A stretch of 8,701 nt of DNA from Deferribacteres bacterium (lineage in GTDB: Bacteria; Nitrospirota; Thermodesulfovibrionia; UBA6902), in assembly GCA_013152795.1 (NCBI GenBank), contig JAADFS010000280.1:1-8701 (forward strand), written 5' to 3'. The position numbers were made by a program, and so were the translations under genes. A model generated the notes under the pieces. The model was given only the letters and a program-made list of their open reading frames with translations. It did no database searches and was not told the origin of the DNA. This document shows positions 1 through 6,227 of the stretch, one piece after another (positions within the stretch are counted from its first letter, which is position 1; every line of letters starts with the position of its first letter).

Positions 1-234
1 AAGATAAATCAGATGACCTTTGATATAATATTCCTGGATCCGCCGTACCACACGGATGAAATAGTCCATGCCCTTTCCGCTATTGACAGGGCGGCTGTTC
101 TGAGCCGGAACGGCATAGTGGCGGCAGAGCATTTTGCAAAAAGACGACTGCCCGGGAAATTCAATACCCTGCAAAAAGTGAAAGATTATCACTACGGAGA
201 TACCGTGCTCAGCCTTTACCGCAGGGCTGAATGA
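1..234 (+). CDS. rsmD: 16S rRNA (guanine-966-N2)-methyltransferase RsmD, C-terminal part (5' end outside window)
   Basis: The reading frame is open from base 1 and ends at TGA 232-234, so about 77 C-terminal residues are seen of a protein that is usually about 180-190 long. The visible part has FDIIFLDPPY, the N-methyltransferase motif IV (DPPY), followed by the family's C-terminal pattern of a glutamate-histidine pair and a closing GDTVLSLY strand. RsmD methylates G966 of 16S rRNA using S-adenosylmethionine during assembly of the small ribosomal subunit. The ATG at 13 is internal to the domain, so it is not the real start. Finding coaD next on the same strand supports the call, because rsmD-coaD is a widespread bacterial gene pair. 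The SAM-binding motif I lies outside the window and could not be checked. Confidence 0.88.
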   Translation, partial: KINQMTFDIIFLDPPYHTDEIVHALSAIDRAAVLSRNGIVAAEHFAKRRLPGKFNTLQKVKDYHYGDTVLSLYRRAE

Positions 235-295
235 GAATAAATTTTCAACGCTGTATAAAAACCTTAACCTTAATATTACATAAACGGGCAGAGGA

Positions 296-357
296 GTTCC
301 CGGGTTGCAAGTTGCGGGTTCCGGGTTCTGAGTTCAAAGTTAAGGGTGCAGGGTGTA
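296..357. repeat. degenerate 7-base tandem repeat (GTT-led heptamers) between rsmD and coaD
   Basis: From 304 the trinucleotide GTT recurs exactly every 7 bases (304, 311, 318, 325, 332, 339) and continues as GTG at 346 and 353; one more GTT at 296 is out of step by one base. Unit consensus is roughly GTTSCGG, with units such as GTTGCGG, GTTCCGG and GTTCTGA. The tract is non-coding in context. Similar heptamer tracts are, from memory, scattered between genes in some environmental bacterial genomes. Function is unknown. It could be a slippage-derived low-complexity tract or a dispersed repeat family. Confidence 0.7.
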
Positions 358-384
358 GTTGTCAGAACGCAGAATGAAACAAGT

Positions 385-409
385 CCCCCGGATGGTTAGG
401 GGGCGGGGG
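385..409 (+). other. C5/G5 inverted repeat and G-rich run just upstream of coaD
   Basis: CCCCC at 385-389 can pair with GGGGG at 399-403 across a 9-base loop, or with a second GGGGG at 405-409. No T-tract follows, so it does not look like a standard intrinsic terminator, and it lies only 20-45 bases before the coaD start. It could be a leader hairpin, or G-rich sequence of no function. The rest of the 235-429 spacer holds the heptamer repeat and an AT-rich stretch near 240-285 in which I could not pick a convincing promoter. Confidence 0.3.
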
Positions 410-429
410 CGGAACAGGACAGGTGAATA

Positions 430-924
430 ATGGCTAAGACTAAAACCGCTATATACCCCGGCACATTCGACCCGATCACCAACGGTCATAATATAGACCT
501 GATCACAAGGACACTGAAGATATTCGACAGGATCGTGATCGCAGTTGCGCCGAGCCGGAAAAAACACCCGCTGTTTACAATAGAGGAAAGGATATCACTG
601 ATAAAAAACTCGGTGAGTGATTTCAACGGGGCGAGCACCGAGCCCTTCAGCAGCCTGCTGGTTGACTATGCAAGGAAAAGGGAGAGTGTGGCCATTGTGC
701 GTGGTCTGAGGGCCGTCTCCGACTTTGACTATGAGCTGCAGATGGCCCTGATAAACAGGCATCTTGACGCGGACATAGAGACGGTTTTCATGATGCCGAG
801 CCAGGAGTATATATTTCTCTCATCAACCGTGGTCAAGGAGATCGCATCTTTCGGCGGCTCTGTCAGGGGGCTGGTTCCCGCGGTCGTTGAAGAGGCACTG
901 AAGGAGAAATTTAAAAACAGATAA
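430..924 (+). CDS. coaD: phosphopantetheine adenylyltransferase (CoaD)
   Basis: This cytoplasmic enzyme transfers AMP from ATP to 4'-phosphopantetheine to make dephospho-CoA, the penultimate step of coenzyme A synthesis. The 164 residues match the usual length of bacterial CoaD (about 160). The nucleotidyltransferase signature is clear: YPGTFDPITNGH at residues 9-20 contains the TxGH motif (T17, H20). RGLR at 91-94 and the ATP-loop motif SSTVVKEIA at 131-139 are also typical. The ATG at 430 is preceded by AGGTG (421-425), a fair ribosome binding site. It lies about 200 bases after rsmD and 21 bases before the nicotinamidase gene, so it probably opens a cofactor operon. Nothing is truncated or missing. 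Confidence 0.97.
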   Translation: MAKTKTAIYPGTFDPITNGHNIDLITRTLKIFDRIVIAVAPSRKKHPLFTIEERISLIKNSVSDFNGASTEPFSSLLVDYARKRESVAIVRGLRAVSDFDYELQMALINRHLDADIETVFMMPSQEYIFLSSTVVKEIASFGGSVRGLVPAVVEEALKEKFKNR

Positions 925-945
925 AACCGCAGTAAGGAGGTCGTT

Positions 946-1470
946 ATGTCTGGAGAGGCCCTTCTTGTAATAGACATGTTGAATGATTTCGTCCTTGAGG
1001 GGGCGCCGCTCGAGGTGCCGGAGACAAGAAAGATTATCCCTGCCATAAAGAGGGAAATACAAAGGGCAAGGGAGTCAGGCGGCCGTGTTATCTACATCTG
1101 TGACGCCCATGACAGGGATGACAGGGAGTTCACCAAATTCGGCTGGCCTGCACACGCGGTCAGGGGTACGAAAGGCGCTGAAATAATAGATGAACTCAGG
1201 CCGGGCAAAGAGGATATCGTGATCGAAAAGACGACCTACTCGGGATTCTACAACACGGCACTCGATGAGACGTTGAAGAAACTCGGTGTGGAGCGCCTCA
1301 GGCTCACCGGATGCGTGACGCATATCTGTGTAATGTTTACCGCCTCTGATGCGGTGCTGAGGGATTATAAGGTCGAAGTGGTTGAAGACGGAGTGGCCGG
1401 ACTGGCGAAGGAAGACCATGAGGCGGCGCTCAGGATAATGAAAAACGTCCTGGGAGTCGCCATCGTATAG
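946..1470 (+). CDS. pncA: nicotinamidase-type cysteine hydrolase (isochorismatase fold)
   Basis: The isochorismatase-like hydrolase fold is recognisable throughout the 174 residues. The catalytic triad can be read as Asp10 (in LLVIDMLNDF), Lys95 (IEKTTYSGF) and Cys128 (TGCVTHICVMFTA). Asp53, His55 and His70 fit the metal ligands known from nicotinamidases such as the Pyrococcus enzyme, which separates it from metal-free isochorismatases. The expected reaction is nicotinamide plus water to nicotinate plus ammonia, in the cytoplasm. The next gene encodes the enzyme that consumes nicotinate, which strongly supports this substrate. The start is well fixed by AAGGAGG (934-940) five bases before the ATG. 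The 21-base gap after coaD suggests cotranscription. Other amides or pyrazinamide remain possible substrates. Confidence 0.88.
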   Translation: MSGEALLVIDMLNDFVLEGAPLEVPETRKIIPAIKREIQRARESGGRVIYICDAHDRDDREFTKFGWPAHAVRGTKGAEIIDELRPGKEDIVIEKTTYSGFYNTALDETLKKLGVERLRLTGCVTHICVMFTASDAVLRDYKVEVVEDGVAGLAKEDHEAALRIMKNVLGVAIV

Positions 1471-1539
1471 ATCATTTACCCCTTCCCCCGCGCGGCACCG
1501 GGAGATTTATTCTGTTATGTTTTTAATATGCTTTTAACT

Positions 1540-1544
1540 GGAGG
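1540..1544 (+). promoter_or_regulatory. ribosome binding site that places the pncB start at 1549
   Basis: GGAGG lies 4 bases before the ATG at 1549. An in-frame ATG at 1528 has no comparable site close upstream and would put this GGAGG inside the coding sequence, adding seven residues (MLLTGGI) that read like leader sequence. The start at 1549 is therefore preferred. Confidence 0.65.
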
Positions 1545-1548
1545 AATC

Positions 1549-2730
1549 ATGTTTCATACTGCGGACCCGAAAGACATAGTAAAAGGCAAGGTAACGGACG
1601 TGTATTTTGAACGCACCCTTGAGATACTCAAGGCCAGGAAGATAAACCCTGTTGTAAAGGCCGAGTTCATGGCCAAGACCCTTCCGGATGGATGGAAGTG
1701 GGCGGTGCTGGCCGGAATGGAGGAAGTCGCCTGTATCCTGGAGAATCTTCCGGTCAGGACAAGGGCGCTGCGTGAAGGTACGGTCTTTTATCCGTACGAG
1801 ACGGTGATGGAGATCGAGGGCAGGTACAGGGATTTCTGCGTGTTTGAGACGGCATTGCTCGGGCTTCTGTGCCAGGCATCGGGCATTGCCACAAAGGCGG
1901 CGCGCTTCAAGAAGCTTGCCGGGGAACGTCCCGTTATAAGCTTCGGTGCCAGAAGGATGCACCCTGTGCTGGCCCCCATGATAGAAAGGAATGCGTATGT
2001 CGGCGGATGCGACGGGGTCGCGGTCGTAAAGTCCGGCGAGATCATAGGGGAGGACCCCATGGGGACCATGCCCCATTCACTGGTCATCTGCATGGGCTCC
2101 ACGGTCGAGGCGATCAGGGCATACGATGAGGTTCTGAAACGCAAACTCAAGAGGGTTGTCCTTATCGATACATTCCTTGATGAAAAATTCGAGGCCCTGA
2201 ATGTTGCGGAGGCTATGGGCAAGAGGCTTTTTGCGGTCAGGCTCGACACCCCTGCTTCAAGGAGGGGGGACTTCTACCGCATCCTTCAGGAGGTCAGATG
2301 GGAACTTGACCTGAGGGGTTATGACAATATCAGGCTGTTTGTCAGCGGGGGAATCACCGAGGAGGACGTGCCGGTGCTGAACGAACTCGTGGATGCCTAC
2401 GGCATAGGCACCTCCATAAGCAGCGCGCCGGTCATAGATTTCTCAATGGATATAGTGGAGGTGGAAGGCAGGCCTGTTGCCAAAAGGGGCAAGTGGTCCG
2501 GCAGCAAGAGGGTGCTGCGCTGCAAGAAATGCAGGGCGCCGCTTACGGTCCCGAACAATAAAAAGAACTACAAGTGCGCCTGCGGCAATGTGTTCGGCGA
2601 CATCCTCATCCCCTTTACGGACAACGGGAAAATCCTCCAGAAGCTCCTGCCGGCCAGGGAGATAAGGTCCTTTGTCCTGAAACAGGTACTGAAGATCGAC
2701 GACTCACACACGGCAACAGGGAAAAAATAA
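1549..2730 (+). CDS. pncB: nicotinate phosphoribosyltransferase with C-terminal zinc ribbon
   Basis: The enzyme joins nicotinate and PRPP, with ATP hydrolysis, to form nicotinate mononucleotide in the Preiss-Handler NAD salvage route. Numbered from the ATG at 1549 it has 393 residues. The phosphoribosyltransferase core shows FGARRMHP (132-139), GTMPHSL (172-178, His176 being the likely phosphorylated histidine), RLDT (231-234), VSGGI (265-269) and GIGTS (285-289). A four-cysteine zinc-ribbon motif follows: Cys325, Cys328, Cys343 and Cys345. This architecture and length resemble the Thermoplasma acidophilum enzyme, whose structure has a zinc-knuckle-like domain, rather than the E. coli-type PncB. 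It follows the nicotinamidase after 78 bases, and the EamA transporter starts 31 bases later, so one transcript is likely. Quinolinate phosphoribosyltransferase is less likely given the motifs and the ribbon. Confidence 0.9.
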   Translation: MFHTADPKDIVKGKVTDVYFERTLEILKARKINPVVKAEFMAKTLPDGWKWAVLAGMEEVACILENLPVRTRALREGTVFYPYETVMEIEGRYRDFCVFETALLGLLCQASGIATKAARFKKLAGERPVISFGARRMHPVLAPMIERNAYVGGCDGVAVVKSGEIIGEDPMGTMPHSLVICMGSTVEAIRAYDEVLKRKLKRVVLIDTFLDEKFEALNVAEAMGKRLFAVRLDTPASRRGDFYRILQEVRWELDLRGYDNIRLFVSGGITEEDVPVLNELVDAYGIGTSISSAPVIDFSMDIVEVEGRPVAKRGKWSGSKRVLRCKKCRAPLTVPNNKKNYKCACGNVFGDILIPFTDNGKILQKLLPAREIRSFVLKQVLKIDDSHTATGKK

Positions 2731-2761
2731 GGAACCTTATCGATAACCGACCGGCATAAAA

Positions 2762-3628
2762 ATGGGCTACCTGAAGATCGTCACCGCTATCCTCATATGG
2801 AGTTCCCTCGGAATCTTTATCAGAAAGATCGAGCTGCCCAATGAGGGGATTATATTCTATACCGCCGTGATCGCAGGCACTCTGCAGTTCATTCTGCTGG
2901 CATCAAGCGGCCTGCTGAAAACCGTAAGGCGTTCGGCCAAGGATATGCGCAGCGCCGTTCTGCTGGTTGTCTCCCCTGTCTGTTTTATCGCAAACACCAT
3001 GCTTTTCTACTATGCGTTCCGCCATACAACGATAGCCAATGCCGTGCTCACGCATTACACCGCCCCTGTGTTTGTGGCGATACTGGCGCCGCTGCTGCTG
3101 AAAGAGAAAATCCACAGGACCACCTGGATTGCCATCATCCTTTCCTCTGTCGGACTGTGGTTCATCTTCAGCGGCACCCCCACCGGTACGGATGTGCCCC
3201 ACGAAAGCAGCGAGAGCCTCGGGATCATGGCGGGCGCCCTGTCAGGGCTGGCATACGCGTTTCTGATTATCATTGTCCGGAAGATAGCATCGCTGTATTC
3301 CTCGCTTCTCATAATATTCATTCAGAACGGCATTGTCGCCATAGTGCTGCTGCCTTTTGTCTTCAACATGGAGGTGCCGCTGCAGTCCTGGCCCTACCTT
3401 GTAACCATGGGCATTCTGCACTCCACCATCGCACCCCTGCTCTATGTCCAGGGCTTTAAAAGCGTAAAGGCCAATGAGGCCGCGATTCTCGGTTACTTCG
3501 AGCCGGTGGGGGCGATAGTGCTGGCACTGGTCTTCCTGCACGAGCTGCCGGGGCTGACCGCCCTGATCGGGGGCATCCTTATACTGTATTCAGGCTATAT
3601 GATTCTGGCATTCAGGGGGAGGCGGTAG
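2762..3628 (+). CDS. EamA/DMT-superfamily transporter, ten predicted membrane helices
   Basis: The 288-residue protein is strongly hydrophobic and built as two homologous EamA halves of about five helices each (roughly 2-137 and 151-285), joined by a polar linker near 138-153 (GTPTGTDVPHESSES). Each half ends with the family pattern: APVFVAILAPLLLKEKI at 101-117 in the first and GYFEPVGAIVLALVFLHEL at 244-262 in the second. Members move small metabolites across the inner membrane, often outward, and substrates are rarely predictable from sequence. The gene follows pncB after 31 bases, so a link to nicotinate, nicotinamide or another vitamin is a hypothesis from context only. An in-frame TAA at 2744-2746 makes ATG 2762 the first ATG. 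No good Shine-Dalgarno sequence precedes it, so translation may be weak or coupled. Confidence 0.85.
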   Translation: MGYLKIVTAILIWSSLGIFIRKIELPNEGIIFYTAVIAGTLQFILLASSGLLKTVRRSAKDMRSAVLLVVSPVCFIANTMLFYYAFRHTTIANAVLTHYTAPVFVAILAPLLLKEKIHRTTWIAIILSSVGLWFIFSGTPTGTDVPHESSESLGIMAGALSGLAYAFLIIIVRKIASLYSSLLIIFIQNGIVAIVLLPFVFNMEVPLQSWPYLVTMGILHSTIAPLLYVQGFKSVKANEAAILGYFEPVGAIVLALVFLHELPGLTALIGGILILYSGYMILAFRGRR

Positions 3629-3639
3629 TGCCGGATAAC

Positions 3640-3668
3640 TTGACATAATTACTTTTAAAGTTTAAAAC
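3640..3668 (+). promoter_or_regulatory. sigma70-type promoter for the SH3b protein gene
   Basis: A perfect -35 hexamer TTGACA (3640-3645) is separated by 17 bases from TAAAAC (3663-3668), a 4/6 match to the -10 consensus. The region is AT-rich and lies about 30 bases before the ATG at 3696, in the only spacer between the transporter and the SH3b gene. It suggests that the SH3b gene is transcribed separately from the cofactor cluster. Confidence 0.6.
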
Positions 3669-3695
3669 AGTAATAATACAAAAACGGAGGGTTGC

Positions 3696-4142
3696 ATGAA
3701 AAAGACTGTTTTTTGCATAACCGTTTTCTTTGTCCTGATTATGTTCAGCGGGTATTCCCATGCATTGTGCGTCAATGTCTCGGAGGCCAACCTCAGGAGC
3801 GGGCCGGGGACCAATTACGAGAAAACATGGGAAGTTTTCAAATACATGCCCTTCAAGAAACTGGCCAGAAAAGGAAACTGGTACAAGGTCAAGGATGTTG
3901 ACGGTGATGTTCACTGGATCTACAGAAAGCTGGTAACGGACAAGATCAAGTGTGCCGTGGTCAAAAACGACAAGATCAATGTCAGGACCGGACCAGGCAC
4001 AGGATACAGCAAGAGCGCCCTGAGCCCGGCCTTGAAGTATGATTCTTTCAAGGTAATAAAGAAAAAAGGCGCATGGGTGAAGGTCATGGATGAATTCGGC
4101 GATACAGGGTGGATATTCAGAAAACTCCTGTGGATCCAGTAA
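3696..4142 (+). CDS. exported protein with two tandem bacterial SH3 (SH3b) domains
   Basis: The 148-residue product begins with a clear Sec signal peptide: basic MKK, a hydrophobic core to about residue 19, and a likely cleavage after Ala23 (GYSHA). No lipobox is present at Cys25. The mature part is an internal duplication of two SH3b repeats, about 24-80 and 86-144. Both contain N(L/V)R(S/T)GPGTxY near the start and W(Y/V)KVxDxxGDxxWI(Y/F)RKL near the end. Each repeat has one cysteine at the same place (Cys25, Cys86), so a disulfide in the periplasm is possible. SH3b domains commonly bind cell-wall peptides or act as targeting modules, and no catalytic domain is attached here. GGAGGG (3686-3691) lies four bases before the ATG. 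It has its own promoter and converges on a peptidoglycan peptidase gene. The precise role is unknown. Confidence 0.85.
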   Translation: MKKTVFCITVFFVLIMFSGYSHALCVNVSEANLRSGPGTNYEKTWEVFKYMPFKKLARKGNWYKVKDVDGDVHWIYRKLVTDKIKCAVVKNDKINVRTGPGTGYSKSALSPALKYDSFKVIKKKGAWVKVMDEFGDTGWIFRKLLWIQ

Positions 4143-4155
4143 TACAGGCCGGGGT

Positions 4156-4752
4156 TTACCCCCTCCAGTAGCGTATGCTTCCCACATCCAGATGGAGGGA
4201 CTTGAAGTGCGGATAATAGCCTACGCCGCCTCCCCTGAGCCTTATGGCCGCGCGCCGGACATCCCTGATGTCGTAAGAGGGCACGTGGATATCCACCGCC
4301 TTGCCGTACATATGCAGGCTGTTCTTTGCCACCCCTTTTTTCCGTTTTCTGAGAAGTGCATTCGACCTCGGCGTGCGGTAGCCTGAGATAATATGAAACG
4401 GCTTGCTGTTGCCGAGCTCCTGATTGAGGGCGAAGAGGAGGTCAAGGAGTCTCCTGTCCATGTCCTTTACCTTCCCTGTCCGGATGTCACGCAGTATATA
4501 GTTTATTCCTTCAATCCCTTCGGGGATATACCTGCCCTCTCTCCAGTAAGCCGTATCCAGCTTCTCCCTCGTGTACGGATTATAGAAGCAGAGCCTGCGT
4601 TCATCAGGCCCGGCAATGCCCTGCAGCGCGGCAAGCGCCCTGGAGGGGATACAACTGAAGGCAACAGCCGTCAGGCCCATGGAGATGACCCTTCTCCGGC
4701 TTATCATGCGCCCTGATGCCGGGCCGGCTTGTTTGTTTTCCATCAGATTCAA
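4156..4752 (-). CDS. Tat-exported DUF882/M15-type murein endopeptidase (YcbK/MepK-like)
   Basis: From the preferred TTG start the protein has 198 residues. It begins with a twin-arginine signal (SRRRVISMG near 18-26, hydrophobic stretch to about 38, possible cleavage after SRALA). The C-terminal half is the DUF882/peptidase M15A fold: GYRTPRSN (124-131), SLHMYGKAVDIH (145-156) and SLHLDVG (185-191). The zinc ligands expected for the family are His147, Asp154 and His187. The E. coli relative MepK (YcbK) cleaves 3-3 cross-links in periplasmic peptidoglycan and is also Tat-exported. The exact bond cut here is inferred. An ATG at 4782 is in frame, but it lies inside the -10 box of a strong candidate promoter. 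TTG 4752 has AGGAG eight bases upstream, and ATG 4743 is a further option. Its stop is 13 bases from the stop of the convergent SH3b gene. Confidence 0.85.
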   Translation of the reverse strand: MNLMENKQAGPASGRMISRRRVISMGLTAVAFSCIPSRALAALQGIAGPDERRLCFYNPYTREKLDTAYWREGRYIPEGIEGINYILRDIRTGKVKDMDRRLLDLLFALNQELGNSKPFHIISGYRTPRSNALLRKRKKGVAKNSLHMYGKAVDIHVPSYDIRDVRRAAIRLRGGGVGYYPHFKSLHLDVGSIRYWRG

Positions 4753-4760
4753 GAAGCTGT

Positions 4761-4765
4761 CTCCT
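4761..4765 (-). promoter_or_regulatory. ribosome binding site that favours the TTG start of the peptidase
   Basis: On the minus strand AGGAG at 4765-4761 is followed after eight bases by TTG at 4752-4750. It is 17 bases from ATG 4743, which is too far for an ideal start. No such site precedes the ATG at 4782. Together with the overlapping promoter this supports TTG 4752. Confidence 0.5.
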
Positions 4766-4780
4766 GCGGTTTTAAGGGAC

Positions 4781-4810
4781 ATTATACCATTTGGGCCTGG
4801 GATTCATCAA
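4781..4810 (-). promoter_or_regulatory. sigma70-type promoter for the DUF882 peptidase gene
   Basis: On the minus strand TTGATG (4810-4805, 4/6 match to -35) is followed after 18 bases by a perfect TATAAT (4786-4781). Transcription would start near 4774, giving a short leader to TTG 4752. The promoter lies in the 3' spacer just after the response regulator stop (4817), so the peptidase can be expressed independently of the two-component operon. Confidence 0.65.
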
Positions 4811-4816
4811 CACCGC

Positions 4817-6172
4817 TCAGGGCGTTTCTATTCCAAGGGCCTTGATCTTCCTGTGGAGGTTGCTTCTCTCTATTTCGAGGTCTTCCGCTGTCTTTGAAAT
4901 GTTCCAGTTGTTTTCCTGGAGTTTCTTCAGGATGAAGTCTCTCTCAAACTGCTCCCGTGCATCCCTCAGGGTCTTGCAGGAACTGTAGTGGTTTTTTACC
5001 ACCCTGCTGTAGGTCTGCACCTCCCTGACATCAATGGTTTCAAACGGATTCATGATCACAAAGCGCTCTATGGTGTTTTTCAATTCCCTCACATTGCCGG
5101 GCCAGTCGTAATCCATGAGTGCGCGCAGGGTCGCCTTGCTGACCTTTTTGGGTTTCTGCCCGTACTGCTGCGCGAAATTTTCAAGAAAGTACTTGACCAG
5201 CAGGGGGATATCCTCTTTCCTCTCCCTCAGTGGCGGCACGGTAATGGGAATCACATTGAGCCTGAAATACAGGTCCTCCCTGAAGTTCCCCTTTTCTATC
5301 TCTGCATGCAGGTCTTTATTGGTGGCTGCGATTATCCTGACGTCCACCTTTATCTTTCTGCTGCCGCCCACCCTCTGGAACTCCTGTGTCTCAATTACCC
5401 GCAGTACCTTTGCCTGGGTGGCAGGCGACATATCGCCTATCTCGTCAAGGAAAAGCGTGCCTTCATGCGCCAACTCGAATTTGCCCTTCTTGCTCTCAAA
5501 CGCGCCGGTAAAGGAGCCCTTTTCATGGCCGAAGAGTTCGCTCTCGATAAGCTCATGCGGAATGGCCGCACAGTTGACCTCGATAAAGCTTTTGTTTTTC
5601 CTGTTGCTTTCATTGTGCAGGGCCCTGGCCACGAGCTCCTTGCCGGCCCCGCTTTCACCGAATATGATAACCCTGCCCTGTGAGGCGGCGGCCTGCATTA
5701 TCTTGTTCTTCAGGTCGACTATCTTGGGGCTTTCCCCGATGATTTCCCACTTGCGGGATATGCTGTTTCTCAGCTCGATATTTTCCTTCTCGAGCTTCTG
5801 TTTCTCAAGCGCCCTCCTGACGAGGATCAGTATCTTTTCAAGCGACAGGGGTTTCTCAAGAAAGTCATACGCGCCCAGCTTGATCGCATGAACGGCCGTG
5901 TCGATATTGCTGTGCCCGGAGATCATTATTATGCATACGTCCTTTTTTTTCTCCCGCATGCGTTTTAATGTTTCAATGCCGTCCATGTCCGGCATCCATA
6001 CATCCAGCAGCACTATATCCGGCGCAGCATAGCTGAATTTCGCCAGGGCGTTTTTCCCGGATGATGCAGTGACCACATGGTAGCCTTCATCCTCAAGGAT
6101 GCCGGTAAGTGTCTCAAGTATGCTCTGTTCGTCATCGACTACAAGTATAGTAGCCTTCGCCGCCTTGCCCAT
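4817..6172 (-). CDS. ntrX: NtrX-like sigma54-dependent response regulator
   Basis: The 451-residue regulator has the full three-domain layout. A receiver domain spans about 8-122, with acidic residues near 13-14, phospho-acceptor Asp57 and Lys107. The AAA+ sigma54-interaction domain spans about 143-370, with Walker A GESGAGKE (172-179), Walker B TLFLDEIGD (239-247) and the loop GSFTGA (219-224). A Fis-type helix-turn-helix ends the protein (about 410-448, NWNISKTAEDLEIERSNLHRKIKALGI). The ending ERSNLHRKIKALGI is characteristic of NtrX rather than NtrC. It should bind enhancer-like sites and drive sigma54 promoters after phosphorylation by the kinase gene 58 bases upstream. ATG 6172 follows an in-frame TAA two codons earlier, so it is the first ATG, but no good ribosome binding site lies near it. 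Target genes cannot be read from this window. Confidence 0.93.
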   Translation of the reverse strand: MGKAAKATILVVDDEQSILETLTGILEDEGYHVVTASSGKNALAKFSYAAPDIVLLDVWMPDMDGIETLKRMREKKKDVCIIMISGHSNIDTAVHAIKLGAYDFLEKPLSLEKILILVRRALEKQKLEKENIELRNSISRKWEIIGESPKIVDLKNKIMQAAASQGRVIIFGESGAGKELVARALHNESNRKNKSFIEVNCAAIPHELIESELFGHEKGSFTGAFESKKGKFELAHEGTLFLDEIGDMSPATQAKVLRVIETQEFQRVGGSRKIKVDVRIIAATNKDLHAEIEKGNFREDLYFRLNVIPITVPPLRERKEDIPLLVKYFLENFAQQYGQKPKKVSKATLRALMDYDWPGNVRELKNTIERFVIMNPFETIDVREVQTYSRVVKNHYSSCKTLRDAREQFERDFILKKLQENNWNISKTAEDLEIERSNLHRKIKALGIETP

Positions 6173-6218
6173 AAGTTACAAGAAGAAAATCCTTTCCTCC
6201 CCGTTTATGCAACATCCA

Positions 6219-6227
6219 AGTATAGCA
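6219..6227 (-). promoter_or_regulatory. possible extended -10 promoter between the kinase and regulator genes
   Basis: On the minus strand TGCTATACT (6227-6219) fits an extended -10 element (TGn plus TATACT, 5/6 match). It lies just after the kinase stop and about 45 bases before the regulator ATG. I see no -35 hexamer at the normal spacing. It could allow the regulator to be expressed without the kinase, but the call is tentative. Confidence 0.3.

Noticed and set aside
1486..1508. Hairpin of the type CCCG...CGGG between the nicotinamidase and pncB genes, followed by an AT-rich stretch
   Set aside because: The stem is short with a mismatch, and the following T-rich bases are interrupted. It might be an intra-operon attenuator, but the evidence is too thin.
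1490..1512. GGCAC near 1494 considered as the -24 part of a sigma54 promoter
   Set aside because: No GC-containing -12 element occurs at the required spacing; I saw no convincing sigma54 site elsewhere in the spacers by eye.
1534..2249. Minus-strand open frames of 180 and 153 codons opposite pncB
   Set aside because: The plus strand encodes a full phosphoribosyltransferase with all motifs; the antisense products are low-information and lack a convincing start site.
4151..4162. GGGG-TTTA-CCCC hairpin at the convergent gene ends, considered as a bidirectional terminator
   Set aside because: The stem is only four base pairs and no T-run follows on either strand; it is too weak to call.
4988..5891. 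Long plus-strand open frames (231 and 258 codons) opposite the NtrX-like gene
   Set aside because: They lie wholly antisense to a gene with complete receiver, AAA+ and Fis motifs. Their translations show no recognisable family, and they have composition typical of antisense shadows.
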